Shown here: in pieces, positions 36,667-46,009 of the stretch
Layout of the letters: each line of letters opens with the position of its first letter
How positions within the stretch are numbered: the first letter of the stretch is position 1
DNA from: Flavivirga spongiicola
Lineage (GTDB): Bacteria > Bacteroidota > Bacteroidia > Flavobacteriales > Flavobacteriaceae
Reading direction: 5' to 3'
Assembly (NCBI RefSeq): GCF_030540825.1
Contig: NZ_JAUOEO010000001.1
Coordinates: 593,001 to 657,000 of the forward strand
DNA: 64,000 bases
Position numbers and translations under genes: made by a program
The notes under the pieces: generated by a model
Told to the model about the DNA's origin: nothing
Seen by the model: the letters and a program-made list of their open reading frames with translations, nothing else
The model's database searches: none

Positions 36667-37200
36667 ATGGAAAAATCTTTAAAGTCAATTGCCATAAATC
36701 ATGGCTTATATTTAGGTATAGCTTTATCTTTATTTACACTCATAGGCTATGCTATTAACCTAGGCTTATTAGTGAATTATTGGGTTATGCTTTTAATTTT
36801 ACCCTTATCAATCATAATTTTCGGAATTATTTCAACTTCAAAAATCAAAGGAAAATTCGATGGGTTTCTTTCTTTTAAGGAAGCTTTTTCTTCGTTCTTT
36901 ATAACCGTAGCTATTGGAGTAATTGTTAGTACATTGGTCTCAATTATTATTTTTAATTTTATTGATCCTGATGCTGCAATAGAAACAAAGGAAATCCTAA
37001 TAACTAATACCGAAAATTTTATGCGAGGAATGAATGCTCCCCTTGAAGCGATAGCGGAAAGCGTTGAACAAATCGAGAATCAAGATACTTTCTCTTTAGG
37101 AGCTCAATTTAAATCACTAGCCCAAAGCTTAGTATTCTTTGCCATAATCGGATTAATAGTTGCTGCAGTAATGAAAAAAAATAATCCAGACACAGAATAA
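36667..37200 (+). CDS. DUF4199 family membrane protein
   Basis: A 177-residue protein with four transmembrane helices: two close to the N-terminus, one after KIKGKFDGFLSFKEAFSSFF, and one at the end (SLVFFAIIGLIVAAVMKK). The GFLSFKEAFSSFF segment and the loop with FIDPDAAIETKE are typical of DUF4199, a family widespread in Bacteroidota with no known function. It lies 40 bases before a GT2 glycosyltransferase, an arrangement often kept in Flavobacteriaceae, and the pair is probably co-transcribed. Confidence 0.85.
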   Translation: MEKSLKSIAINHGLYLGIALSLFTLIGYAINLGLLVNYWVMLLILPLSIIIFGIISTSKIKGKFDGFLSFKEAFSSFFITVAIGVIVSTLVSIIIFNFIDPDAAIETKEILITNTENFMRGMNAPLEAIAESVEQIENQDTFSLGAQFKSLAQSLVFFAIIGLIVAAVMKKNNPDTE

Positions 37201-37240
37201 ATTCAGTATTTTTGGATTATTGAATTTAGAAAATATTTAA

Positions 37241-38188
37241 ATGAATATATCTGTAGTTATACCACTACTAAACGAACAAGAATCTTTAACTGAATTACAT
37301 GATTGGATTACAAAAGTTATGCAATCCAATCATTTTTCATATGAAATTATTTTTATTGATGATGGCAGTACAGATAACTCTTGGCAAATTATTTCTCAAT
37401 TAGCATCACAAAACAAGCATGTAAAAGGGATTCGTTTTTTTAAAAACTTCGGAAAATCACAAGCGTTTCACGCTGGTTTTGAAAAAGCAAAAGGAGATGT
37501 TATAATCACTATGGATGCGGATTTACAAGATAACCCTGATGAAATCCCAGAGCTCTACAACATGGTTATAAATGATGGTTTCGATTTAGTTTCCGGATGG
37601 AAAAAGAAACGTTACGATTCTGTTATTGCCAAAAATTTACCATCAAAATTATTTAATTGGGCCGCTAGAAGAACCTCCGGTGTAAAATTAAACGATTTTA
37701 ATTGCGGTCTTAAAGCATACCGCATAAACGTTGTTAAAAATATTGATGTCAACGGTGAAATGCATCGTTACATTCCTGTACTATCTAAAAATGCCGGGTT
37801 TACAAAAATCGGTGAAAAAGTAGTACAGCACCAAGCTAGAAAATATGGTGAAACAAAATTTGGAATGAATCGTTTTATTCATGGTTTTTTAGATTTAATT
37901 ACCATTTGGTTCTTATCTCGCTTTGGCAAACGCCCTATGCACTTATTCGGTGCTTTAGGATTTATTATGTTTACTATAGGCCTTGGGTTTTCGTTCTATC
38001 TGGGTATAGATAAATTATTTTTAAATCCAACAGGCAGGCTTATCACGCAACGACCTCAATTCTATATTGCACTTTCGACCATGATCATTGGTACACAATT
38101 TTTTGTTGCTGGTTTTTTAGGTGAAATTATTTTGCGTACCAAACAAGGTAAAAAACGTTATTCTATTAAAAATGAGCTAAACTTTTAA
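37241..38188 (+). CDS. Membrane-anchored glycosyltransferase family 2 (DPM/ArnC-like)
   Basis: A 315-residue enzyme. The GT-A domain has VVIPLLNEQESL, the nucleotide-binding IDDGSTDNSW, and the DXD motif MDADLQDNPDEIP. FNCGLKAYRI and MHRYIPVLSKNAGF follow. Two C-terminal transmembrane helices (LFGALGFIMFTIGLGFSFYL and FYIALSTMIIGTQFFVAGF) anchor it, as in ArnC, GtrB and polyprenyl-phosphate glycosyltransferases. It probably loads a sugar onto undecaprenyl phosphate for later use outside the membrane. The sugar is not known. Confidence 0.9.
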   Translation: MNISVVIPLLNEQESLTELHDWITKVMQSNHFSYEIIFIDDGSTDNSWQIISQLASQNKHVKGIRFFKNFGKSQAFHAGFEKAKGDVIITMDADLQDNPDEIPELYNMVINDGFDLVSGWKKKRYDSVIAKNLPSKLFNWAARRTSGVKLNDFNCGLKAYRINVVKNIDVNGEMHRYIPVLSKNAGFTKIGEKVVQHQARKYGETKFGMNRFIHGFLDLITIWFLSRFGKRPMHLFGALGFIMFTIGLGFSFYLGIDKLFLNPTGRLITQRPQFYIALSTMIIGTQFFVAGFLGEIILRTKQGKKRYSIKNELNF

Positions 38189-38307
38189 TTAGAATTATTG
38201 TTTTTCCCTAAAATGCAATCTTCTAAAGCCTTATAAAATACTAAAACGTTTGCGTTGTTAAATTTTAGTTCGGTAGAAAAAACGAAGATATTATCTGACT
38301 AATTGAT

Positions 38308-38315
38308 TATTTTTG
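38308..38315 (+). promoter_or_regulatory. Candidate -7 element for the phosphoglucomutase gene
   Basis: TATTTTTG matches TAnnTTTG, 19 bases upstream of the ATG, implying a very short leader. No TTG sits at the proper -33 spacing. Confidence 0.35.
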
Positions 38316-38333
38316 CACTTATTTAATTGACAT

Positions 38334-40064
38334 ATGATTTATATAGAACCCAAGATTTTAGATAGAATAAATGCGTGGTTAACACCAACTTTTGATGATG
38401 AGACACAAACTTTCATTAAAGATAGCATTGCAAATACCCCAAAGGATATTCAAGAAAGTTTTTATAAAGACTTAGAATTCGGAACCGGTGGTATGCGTGG
38501 TGTCATGGGTATTGGAACCAATCGTATAAACAAATATACCCTTGGAAAGAGCACTCAGGGATTGAGCAATTATTTACGTAAGTCATTTCCAAATGAGAGC
38601 CTAAAAGCCGTTATTGCTTACGATTGTAGACACAACAGTAAGACACTGGCAAAAGTTGTTGCCGATGTCTTTTCGGCCAATAATATTGAAGTTTATTTAT
38701 TTGAAGATTTACGTGCCACACCAGAATTGTCCTTTGCTGTTAAGCATTTAAACTGTCATTGCGGTATTGTTTTAACCGCTTCACATAATCCGCCGGAATA
38801 CAATGGATATAAAGTGTACTGGCAAGATGGAGGGCAATTAGTACCTCCTCATGATGATGCTGTAATACAAATTATAAATGATCTTGATTATGCCGATATA
38901 AAATTTGAAGCTAATAACGATCTTATTCATTATATAGGAAAAGATGTTGATGATGTATTTATTAATGCTTCAGTAGAAAATGGAAATTGTGGTGTTTCGC
39001 AAGAAGCCAAAAACAATTTAAATATTGTTTTTACATCACTTCATGGTACTTCGATTACAGCAGTTCCTGAAACTTTAAAACGAGCTGGGTACAAAAATGT
39101 TCATATCGTAAAGGAACAAGAAGCTCCTGATGGTGATTTCCCAACGGTAGCATCACCAAACCCGGAAGAACCCGCAGCATTAAAAATGGCATTAGAACTT
39201 GCTGACAAAGTAAATGGTGATATTGTTATAGGAACAGATCCCGATTGTGATAGATTGGGTGTTGCAGTTCGCAATTCTGAAAATAAATTACAGCTACTTA
39301 ACGGAAACCAAACCATGTTGATGATGACTGATTTCCTGCTAAAACAATGGAAATCTGAAGGGAAAATTAAAGGAAAAGAATTTATTGCCTCCACCATAGT
39401 ATCTACACCTATGTTGAATAAACTTGCTGAAGCTTATAAAGTAGATAGCAAAATTGTTTTAACAGGTTTTAAATGGATTGCTAAATTAATAAAGGATTTT
39501 CCCGAACTCGATTTTATTGGTGGTGGAGAAGAAAGTTTTGGTTTTATGGTCGGTGATTTTGTTCGAGACAAAGACGCCGTAACGGCAACACTTTTAGCTT
39601 GTGAAATAGCTGCTCAATCTAAAGCTATTGGAAGTTCTTTTTATAGTGAACTTATTAAACTATATGTTGAACATGGGCTCTATAAAGAGCGTTTAGTTTC
39701 TCTAACTAAAAAAGGTATTGAAGGTGCTGAAGAAATTAAACAAATGATGATTGATGCTCGCGAAAACCCATTAACCGTAGTCAATGGATCGAAAGTAGTA
39801 AAAGTTGAAGATTATCAATTATCTATTACCAAAAACATGATTTCTGGTGAAGAAAACACTATTGACATTCCAAAATCGAATGTATTAATTTATTATACAG
39901 AAGATGGTAGCCAAATAGCGCTGAGACCAAGTGGAACAGAGCCTAAAATAAAATTCTACATTAGTGTAAATGATCATTTAGAATCTGTGGATGCTTTTAA
40001 TGATACAGAAGCGAAACTAGAATCAAAAATAGACGCCATTTTAAAAGACATGAAACTTAATTAA
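38334..40064 (+). CDS. Phosphoglucomutase/phosphomannomutase (alpha-D-phosphohexomutase)
   Basis: A 576-residue enzyme of the PgcA-like long type. [19 protein letters not shown] is the N-terminal signature. The phosphoserine is S150 in [14 protein letters not shown]. The metal loop is [13 protein letters not shown], the sugar loop GGGEESFGF, and the phosphate-binding loop [14 protein letters not shown], so all four active-site loops are intact. It interconverts hexose 1- and 6-phosphates (glucose and perhaps mannose) and feeds nucleotide-sugar synthesis. The stop overlaps the ATG of the ABC exporter by one base, so they are one transcript. Confidence 0.95.
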   Translation: MIYIEPKILDRINAWLTPTFDDETQTFIKDSIANTPKDIQESFYKDLEFGTGGMRGVMGIGTNRINKYTLGKSTQGLSNYLRKSFPNESLKAVIAYDCRHNSKTLAKVVADVFSANNIEVYLFEDLRATPELSFAVKHLNCHCGIVLTASHNPPEYNGYKVYWQDGGQLVPPHDDAVIQIINDLDYADIKFEANNDLIHYIGKDVDDVFINASVENGNCGVSQEAKNNLNIVFTSLHGTSITAVPETLKRAGYKNVHIVKEQEAPDGDFPTVASPNPEEPAALKMALELADKVNGDIVIGTDPDCDRLGVAVRNSENKLQLLNGNQTMLMMTDFLLKQWKSEGKIKGKEFIASTIVSTPMLNKLAEAYKVDSKIVLTGFKWIAKLIKDFPELDFIGGGEESFGFMVGDFVRDKDAVTATLLACEIAAQSKAIGSSFYSELIKLYVEHGLYKERLVSLTKKGIEGAEEIKQMMIDARENPLTVVNGSKVVKVEDYQLSITKNMISGEENTIDIPKSNVLIYYTEDGSQIALRPSGTEPKIKFYISVNDHLESVDAFNDTEAKLESKIDAILKDMKLN

Positions 40065-41896
40065 TGAATCATTTTTTAAATATATTACGGTATGCAAAGC
40101 CGTATAAATCCTTTGCTATTGGGCATATAATCTGTAACATTTTTTTTGCGCTATTTGGTACATTATCGTTTGTGGCTTTAAAACCCATGTTGGATGTTAT
40201 TTTTAGTAAAAATCAAAATGTACCAACGGTAAAACCAGAATGGTCAGGATTATTGGAAATAGGAGATTTTGTTAAAAAATATCTGGCGTTTCAAATGGAT
40301 TATTTTACAGGTGGCGATAGTTCAAAAGCACTGGTTTTTGTCGTTTGTTTAATCTTAACAGTATTCTTATTGAAGAATATTTCGGGTTATTTCGCAAACT
40401 ATTTTCTGGTATTCTTACGTAATGGGGTTATAAGGGATCTTAGGAATAAAGTTTATAGAAAAACGGTAGAGTTACCACTTTCTTTTTTTTCGGAAAAAAG
40501 AAAAGGTGATATACTGGCTAGAGTTACCGCCGATGTTTTAGATTTACAATATTCTTTTTTATCTGTTTTAGAGCTTATTGTTAGAGAACCTCTTACAATT
40601 ATTTTTACTATAGCTGTTATGCTCTATATAAGTCCTCAACTTACTCTATTTGTGTTTATTTTTATTCCAGTAATGGGATTTGTTATTTCCAAAATTGGTA
40701 AAAGTTTAAAAAGAAAATCAGACCGTGTACAAAAAGAACAAGGTACTTTTCTTTCCACATTAGAAGAAACCTTAACGGGGTTACGCATTATAAAAGGATT
40801 TAACGCAGAAGAAAAATTCAACGACAGGTTTCAAGAATCTACCTCACGTTTTTATCACTTTTCGAATAAATTACTCAATCGTCAAAACCTGGCATCTCCA
40901 ACTAGTGAGTTTCTAGGTATTTGTATCATAGCAGTTATTTTATGGTATGGAGGAAACCTTGTATTAAGCGGCACTTCTACGAATCTAGATGACAGTATGT
41001 TTATTGTATATATGGGATTATCTTATAATGTACTAACGCCTGCAAAAGCCATTTCAAGAGGTTTGTATAACATAAAAAAAGGTGGTGCAGCAGCAGAAAG
41101 GATACAGGAAATTATTGATACTGAAAATCCTTTAAAAGACAAAGAAGGTGCCATTGATAAAAAAGGATTTGATACCAATATTGTATTTGATAATATTTCA
41201 TTTAAATATGAAAACGAATATGTATTAAAAAACTTTTCGCTAGCCATTCCCAAAGGTAAAACAGTAGCACTAGTTGGACAATCGGGTAGTGGAAAATCAA
41301 CTATCGCTAATTTAATTACACGTTTTTATGATGTAAATAAAGGTCAAATCTTAATTGATGGTTTAGATATTCGTGATTTAACGATAAGCTCTTTACGTGC
41401 TCAATTAGGTATTGTAACTCAGGACGCCATTCTTTTTAATGATAGTATTAAAAACAATATGAAATTGGGTAATGACGAAGCTACGGATGAACAAATAATT
41501 GAAGCTTTAAAAATAGCCAATGCCTGGGAATTTGTTCAAGATTTACCAGAACACATTAACACGAATATTGGAGATGCCGGGAATAAGCTTTCTGGCGGTC
41601 AAAAACAACGGTTAAGTATTGCTCGGGCAGTTCTTAAAAGTCCTCCTGTTATGGTTTTAGACGAAGCAACCTCGGCTCTTGATACTGAAAGCGAGCGACT
41701 TGTACAAGTGGCTTTAGAAAACATGATGAAAAACAGAACTTCTATTGTTATTGCTCATAGATTATCTACTATTCAAAATGCAGATGAAATAATAGTTCTT
41801 AAGAAAGGGGAGATTGTAGAACAAGGCAAGCACCAAGATCTTATTAGTAAAAAAGGCGTTTACTACAAACTAGTAGAGATGCAAAGTTTTGGATAA
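40064..41896 (+). CDS. ABC exporter, MsbA-like (fused membrane and ATPase domains)
   Basis: A 610-residue half-transporter. Six transmembrane helices occupy residues ~15-330, with the coupling region LPLSFFSEKRKGDILARVTADV typical of type IV ABC exporters. The nucleotide-binding domain has Walker A GQSGSGKST (about residue 405), signature LSGGQKQR and Walker B VMVLDEATSALD, all intact. Flavobacterial MsbA homologues flip lipid A or other lipids to the periplasmic face; a drug or lipid exporter role cannot be excluded. It is coupled to the phosphohexomutase gene upstream. A hairpin terminator lies about 190 bases downstream. Confidence 0.9.
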   Translation: MNHFLNILRYAKPYKSFAIGHIICNIFFALFGTLSFVALKPMLDVIFSKNQNVPTVKPEWSGLLEIGDFVKKYLAFQMDYFTGGDSSKALVFVVCLILTVFLLKNISGYFANYFLVFLRNGVIRDLRNKVYRKTVELPLSFFSEKRKGDILARVTADVLDLQYSFLSVLELIVREPLTIIFTIAVMLYISPQLTLFVFIFIPVMGFVISKIGKSLKRKSDRVQKEQGTFLSTLEETLTGLRIIKGFNAEEKFNDRFQESTSRFYHFSNKLLNRQNLASPTSEFLGICIIAVILWYGGNLVLSGTSTNLDDSMFIVYMGLSYNVLTPAKAISRGLYNIKKGGAAAERIQEIIDTENPLKDKEGAIDKKGFDTNIVFDNISFKYENEYVLKNFSLAIPKGKTVALVGQSGSGKSTIANLITRFYDVNKGQILIDGLDIRDLTISSLRAQLGIVTQDAILFNDSIKNNMKLGNDEATDEQIIEALKIANAWEFVQDLPEHINTNIGDAGNKLSGGQKQRLSIARAVLKSPPVMVLDEATSALDTESERLVQVALENMMKNRTSIVIAHRLSTIQNADEIIVLKKGEIVEQGKHQDLISKKGVYYKLVEMQSFG

Positions 41897-42087
41897 TATA
41901 ATAACTACTAAAAAGAAACTAAACTACCTTGGAGCAAACTCACAAGACATTATATAAAAAATGGTTTTAAAAATTCTTAAGTATTAGAGGGACTTAAACG
42001 CAAGATTCCGCTCAAAAAGCGGAATTAGTTCAACTTACAATTTTGAATATATTGCTTCGCAGCTTTTCAAAATTGAGTTTCACTAAT

Positions 42088-42127
42088 AAAAAAAGGATAG
42101 AGATTTGGGTTTCTATCCTTTTTTTGT
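42088..42127 (+). terminator. Terminator downstream of the MsbA-like gene
   Basis: AAGGATAGA (42093-42101) pairs with TCTATCCTT (42112-42120), with A-rich sequence before and a long T-run after. It is about 190 bases beyond the ABC exporter stop. Confidence 0.85.
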
Positions 42128-42216
42128 TCGTTGGTAGACTTGGGGACGACTAACAACATAAGTAGGTTTCTGATACAAACATAAAACAAAAAACGGGTTA
42201 AACCAAGAGAAAATGT

Positions 42217-42260
42217 ATTTAATCGTTGTTTTTATACATTTAATCGATGTTTTTTAATAC
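42217..42260 (+). repeat. Tandem ~22-bp direct repeat upstream of an ECF sigma gene
   Basis: ATTTAATCGTTGTTTTTATAC (42217-42237) is followed at once by a near copy, ATTTAATCGATGTTTTTT plus AATAC (42238-42260). The spacing of about two helical turns is that of paired regulator-binding sites. It lies ~100 bases before the sigma gene. Confidence 0.55.
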
Positions 42261-42280
42261 AATATATTGATTATCAAAAT

Positions 42281-42296
42281 ATTACAATTTTGTAAT
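42281..42296. promoter_or_regulatory. Palindrome upstream of the ECF sigma gene, possible operator
   Basis: ATTACAATTTTGTAAT is an inverted repeat with 7-bp arms and a TT centre, 64 bases before the GTG start. It could be an operator or sigma-dependent promoter part; nothing in the sequence identifies the binder. Confidence 0.35.
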
Positions 42297-42359
42297 AAAA
42301 TCAAAAAATAAAGTTTAAACTTTCTGTATATTTATTAGTCTAAAGACTAAACAGTTTTT

Positions 42360-42902
42360 GTGATCGACGAAACACAACTATTAGAACAATTAAAGTCAGA
42401 AAATCAAAAGGACAAAGCTTTTAGAGCACTCATTACGCTTTACAAAGAACGTTTGTATTGGCACATTCGTAATATCGTAAAGTCGCATGATGATACCGAT
42501 GATGTACTCCAAAATACTTTTATCAAAGTTTATAAAAACATTCATAACTTTAAAGGGGATAGTAAATTGTTTTCGTGGTTATACCGGATTGCCACTAATG
42601 AATCAATCACATTTATCAATAAAAATGCTAAGCGATTACAAGTTACAAATGAAGAAATGCAACAATTAGCAATAAACAATTTAACATCAGATGTCTATTT
42701 TGAAGGTGACACTATTCAACTAAAATTACAAAAAGCTATTGCTACATTACCGGAAAAACAACAGTTAGTGTTTAATATGAAATATTTTGAAGACATAAAG
42801 TATAAAGATATGTCTGATATTCTAGAAACTAGTGAAGGTGCGTTAAAAGCATCCTACCATATCGCTGTTAAGAAAATTGAAGCGTATTTAACTAAAGATT
42901 AA
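42360..42902 (+). CDS. ECF-type RNA polymerase sigma factor
   Basis: A 180-residue sigma-70 family protein of ECF size, starting at GTG. Region 2 has HDDTDDVLQNTFIKVYKNI and the -10-recognition part FSWLYRIATNESI. Region 4 is LPEKQQLVFNMKYFEDIKYKDMSDIL, ending with a helix-turn-helix (SEGALKASYHIAVKKIE). It directs transcription of a regulon in response to an envelope signal. The next two genes, a short membrane protein and a Spy-like periplasmic protein, are likely its regulators. A tandem repeat and a palindrome lie upstream, which suggests regulated transcription. Confidence 0.92.
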   Translation: MIDETQLLEQLKSENQKDKAFRALITLYKERLYWHIRNIVKSHDDTDDVLQNTFIKVYKNIHNFKGDSKLFSWLYRIATNESITFINKNAKRLQVTNEEMQQLAINNLTSDVYFEGDTIQLKLQKAIATLPEKQQLVFNMKYFEDIKYKDMSDILETSEGALKASYHIAVKKIEAYLTKD

Positions 42903-42938
42903 ACCTTTATTAAAATCACAAGTCTTATTAATAAGATA

Positions 42939-43436
42939 ATGAAACATAATAAACTACATAACATTGAAGAAACTGGATTTAAAGTTCCAGATGATTATTT
43001 TAACGCCTTAGAAGATGTTATTTTAAGTGATATAAAACTTAAAAAAATGTCAAGCAACTCTGGTTTTAAATTGCCTGAAGACTATTTTAACACTTTGGAA
43101 AATGCCATTATAGACAAAGTTTCAACAAAGACATCTACAAAAGTCATCCCTTTATTTAGAAAAAGAACGCTAATTTATATATCTGGTATTGCTGCAACTG
43201 TATTACTTTTATTCAATCTTTCAATTTTTGAGAATAAACCAACTTTTAACTCTTTAGATTTTGAAACAGTTGAAAACTATATTATGAATGAAAATATTGG
43301 TTCCTATGAAATTGCAGCACTCCTATCTGAAGAAGACTTGTTAGAAGAAAACTTTATAGATTATCAAGTAGAAGAAGAAACCGTAGAAATCTATATATTA
43401 GATAATATTGATGTAGAAGATATCATTATTGAATAA
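42939..43436 (+). CDS. Short membrane protein, probable anti-sigma factor
   Basis: A 165-residue protein with one transmembrane helix (TLIYISGIAATVLLLFNLSIF, about residues 90-110). The cytoplasmic N-terminus contains two copies of a 15-residue motif, GFKVPDDYFNALEDVI and GFKLPEDYFNTLENAI, separated by about 24 residues. The C-terminus outside the membrane is very acidic (DLLEENFIDYQVEEETVEI). Position right after an ECF sigma gene, with a cytoplasmic N-terminus and a single helix, is typical of anti-sigma factors, but no zinc (ZAS) motif is present. The assignment therefore rests on context. Confidence 0.6.
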   Translation: MKHNKLHNIEETGFKVPDDYFNALEDVILSDIKLKKMSSNSGFKLPEDYFNTLENAIIDKVSTKTSTKVIPLFRKRTLIYISGIAATVLLLFNLSIFENKPTFNSLDFETVENYIMNENIGSYEIAALLSEEDLLEENFIDYQVEEETVEIYILDNIDVEDIIIE

Positions 43437-43447
43437 AGCATAGACAC

Positions 43448-43897
43448 ATGAAAAAAATCATATTCCCCATATTACTATTTTTCTTTTCGCTAAATATTTT
43501 AGCTCAGCAAAATAGAGAGAAAATAAAAACGCTTAAAATCTCATTTATTACAGAAAAATTAGATTTAACTGAGCAAGAAGCTCAGAAATTCTGGCCAATT
43601 TATAACAACTACTATAATGTCACTTCTAAAATAAGGCATGAAGATATTAGAAGTATCCGCCATGAAATTAGAAGAAATATTAATACATTAACAGATAAAA
43701 GAGCCAAAGATTTAATTACTAAATTAAATAAAGCTGAAAGTACACTCCATGAACAGCGTATGGAGTTGTCTACTAAATTGTTAAAAATCATACCTCCGAA
43801 AAAAGTAATTTTATTAAAAATGGCAGAAGATGATTTTAAAAGAAAAATGTTAGAACGTTTTAAAAACAAAGGGTATCAAAAAAGAGGTGGAAAATAA
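43448..43897 (+). CDS. Spy/CpxP-like periplasmic protein, probable stress or metal sensor
   Basis: A 149-residue exported protein: the signal peptide ends LNILAQQ. The mature part is helical and charged, with ITEKLDLTEQEAQKFWPIYNNYY, the opening seen in LTxxQ-type (Spy/CpxP, CnrX-like) proteins, and a basic end. In related systems such proteins bind misfolded protein or metal in the periplasm and feed a signal to the anti-sigma factor. It has few histidines, so metal binding is less obvious than in the second module. It lies 11 bases after the anti-sigma candidate. Confidence 0.65.
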   Translation: MKKIIFPILLFFFSLNILAQQNREKIKTLKISFITEKLDLTEQEAQKFWPIYNNYYNVTSKIRHEDIRSIRHEIRRNINTLTDKRAKDLITKLNKAESTLHEQRMELSTKLLKIIPPKKVILLKMAEDDFKRKMLERFKNKGYQKRGGK

Positions 43898-43925
43898 AAA
43901 AGCTATCTAAAAAATTAAAGTTGCC

Positions 43926-44000
43926 GTCATTGCGAATAAAGTGAGGCAATTTTTTGCCGGTTTTCAGTGTTTTACAGATTGCTTCATGCCTCGCAATGAC
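43926..44000. repeat. 75-bp palindromic intergenic repeat
   Basis: GTCATTGCGA (43926-43935) and TCGCAATGAC (43991-44000) are perfect 10-bp terminal inverted repeats. Between them is an inner hairpin, GGCAA-TTTT-TTGCC, and a GAAGCAATCTGT motif on the opposite strand. The pattern matches the common Bacteroidota repeat that reads GTCATTGCGAGG...GAAGCAATCTGT. It separates two convergent genes and may stop transcription. Confidence 0.65.
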
Positions 44001-44030
44001 ACTGAATTTAGACTTTTTAGAGAATCTCTT

Positions 44031-45101
44031 CTATTCTCTAAAAGTTAATTTAGATATTCTTCCTGCGCCTGCTGCATAAGCAATCGAGTCATTTAAAAAT
44101 CGAATAGTATAGAACCCTTCATCACTTAAATGTTTCCACGAATTCCCAGAATCGTTACTATAATCAATCCCTTTAAACCCAATAGCAACTAGCTCCTTCC
44201 CTGCTCTATTTGGGATATATTGTACACAACTTCTATAGCCTGGGTTTTCATTTTGAGCAACCAACTCCCAAGTTTTACCGCCATCAACTGTTTTTATTTT
44301 ATTGGCCGAATTATCATTTGGTTTTGTATAATCGCCACCAATAGCAAAACCGTTAAGGGCATCATAAAAATCAACAGAATACATGCCTGTTGTTTCTAAA
44401 CCTTGAACTATGGGGGTATTATAAACCTCCCAAGTTTTTCCTTTATCGGGTGAATATAAAATCCTACTTGATTTTCCTCCTGTAGCAACCCAAGTATTAT
44501 CCCCAACGATAGCAATATTAGTATCACTGGCAGCAAAAGCGGCTTCCCCTTCTTTTGCTTTTGGTAAAGAATCACATGATAATTTGTTCCATGTTTGTCC
44601 GCCGTCCCGTGTAATGATGATACTCATACAATTATCAGTAGGATCTCCAATGGCAATGCCTTCTTTGGCATTCCAAAAATCTATAGAATCGTAAAAAGCT
44701 TTAGGATGATCTTCTCGATATACAATGGTATCTTTTCCCATATCTAGTTTAAACAATAAAGCAGGAGAACCTATACTTAAGCCATATCCATGCTTACTGT
44801 TTCCAGCTAAAGCCCTAAAATTAGGCGTAACCGAATCACTCTTAACCTTAACAGGATACGTTACACTTCTTTCAGCGTTTTCACTTTCGTCCATTGATAC
44901 AGCTCCCATGTTTCCATTAGAATCTAAAAAAGCAAAAAAGTTTGTGTTTTCAATTATTTCTAAAGCTCTTACATTTAATAGCGAGTCTTTTATAATCGTT
45001 TTTATTTCAACACTATTAATTTTTCGAGACTCAAATAAATGACTCTTTTTAAACCCTAAAAAGACAATCATTGCTATTAATAATACAGATACTTTTTTCA
45101 T
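44031..45101 (-). CDS. YCF48/HCF136-like beta-propeller protein (BNR repeats)
   Basis: A 356-residue exported protein with an N-terminal hydrophobic segment. It is made of Asp-box (BNR) blades: ITRDGGQTWNKL, SPDKGKTWEVY, TVDGGKTWELV and SNDSGNSWKHL, each followed by a turn and a glycine-rich strand, for example GFAIGGDY. The propeller has the length of YCF48-type proteins, which are photosystem II assembly factors in cyanobacteria but of unknown role here. It is monocistronic, between a dispersed repeat and the SCO1 gene on the same strand. Confidence 0.8.
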   Translation of the reverse strand: MKKVSVLLIAMIVFLGFKKSHLFESRKINSVEIKTIIKDSLLNVRALEIIENTNFFAFLDSNGNMGAVSMDESENAERSVTYPVKVKSDSVTPNFRALAGNSKHGYGLSIGSPALLFKLDMGKDTIVYREDHPKAFYDSIDFWNAKEGIAIGDPTDNCMSIIITRDGGQTWNKLSCDSLPKAKEGEAAFAASDTNIAIVGDNTWVATGGKSSRILYSPDKGKTWEVYNTPIVQGLETTGMYSVDFYDALNGFAIGGDYTKPNDNSANKIKTVDGGKTWELVAQNENPGYRSCVQYIPNRAGKELVAIGFKGIDYSNDSGNSWKHLSDEGFYTIRFLNDSIAYAAGAGRISKLTFRE

Positions 45102-45376
45102 GTGTTTATATCTATTGTTTTTTATTTGTCACGTAACATAATAATCATAGTTCTTGGGTATCGAACTTTTAGCTATGCATGTTTCATAAAATTTAAATTT
45201 CTATAAAAATAAAAAAGCTTCATGAAGAATCACGAAACTTTACAATAAAATAATTATCAATCAAATATTTGTATTTAATACCAGTTCTTTATGTACAACA
45301 CATATCGAGATAAGAAACGGCATAAACCCGTAAAGCCTTATGGAATATTTCTTGAAGTCATCGCGATAAGAGTTTT
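45102..45376 (-). other. 275-base gap, no gene
   Basis: Nothing coding was seen. An imperfect hairpin, AAAGCTTCATGAAGAATCACGAAACTTT (about 45214-45241), could end the SCO1 operon only if transcripts run this far; otherwise it is unexplained. Confidence 0.5.
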
Positions 45377-46009
45377 TTAATAAGTTTCTTTCTTCAAAAT
45401 CTCTATATGCCGTTTTAAACGATCTACATCAATTTCTAAAGTGCCATTATAGACACCTCGTATAGCCCCTTGTTTATCTATTAAAATAAAATTTTCGGTG
45501 TGTATAAAATCACTTTCATCTTGTGTTTTTATAAAATCTTCATCAGCAAAATAACCCGTTCTTGCAATATTATAAAGTGCATCTTTATCGCCCGTTACTA
45601 AATGCCACTTTACAACATTTATATGATTCTTTGTAGCATAGTCTTTTAAAACCGGAATCGAATCTTTCCAAGGCATGACCGTATGTGAGAGTAACATAAT
45701 ATCCTTATCATTTTTGTACGCCTCCTGAAGATTACCCATATTTTTGGTAAGTTTTGGACAAATGCCAGGACAGCTAGTAAAAAAGAAATCGGCTATATAA
45801 ATCTTGTTCCTATAAGTTTTATTAGTAACAGTCTCTCCATTTTGATTTGTAAAAGAAAACGCTGGAATTTTATGCGTTGCTTTACCCCATTCGGGAGTAA
45901 AGTCTGCACTGTTAAAATAGGGTAATCGTACTACCTCATTACTATCCGCATGTTTATCTTTACAGGATATCATAATAAAAGCTAATACTACTAAAATAGA
46001 ATACCTCAT
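45377..46009 (-). CDS. SCO1/SenC/PrrC-family copper chaperone-like lipoprotein
   Basis: A 210-residue protein with a lipoprotein leader ending FIMISC (C16) and a thioredoxin-fold domain. The CxxxC motif is FTSCPGICPKL and the conserved distal histidine lies in SDFIHTENFILID, so the copper site (two Cys, one His) is complete. Family members deliver copper to cytochrome oxidase or reduce its CuA cysteines. No oxidase genes are near. The start overlaps the stop of the MORN gene by four bases, and it is the last gene of a YHYH-MORN-SCO1 operon. Confidence 0.92.
   Translation of the reverse strand: MRYSILVVLAFIMISCKDKHADSNEVVRLPYFNSADFTPEWGKATHKIPAFSFTNQNGETVTNKTYRNKIYIADFFFTSCPGICPKLTKNMGNLQEAYKNDKDIMLLSHTVMPWKDSIPVLKDYATKNHINVVKWHLVTGDKDALYNIARTGYFADEDFIKTQDESDFIHTENFILIDKQGAIRGVYNGTLEIDVDRLKRHIEILKKETY

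Larger units (their letters stand above)
41897..42359 (+). other. 463-base gap: hairpins, terminator and regulatory repeats, no gene
   Basis: No coding frame of interest was found here. The gap holds ATTCCGC...GCGGAAT (about 42005-42026), CAATTTTGAA...TTTCAAAATTG (about 42041-42075), a terminator hairpin (42088-42127) and, nearer the sigma gene, a tandem repeat and a palindrome annotated separately. Confidence 0.7.
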
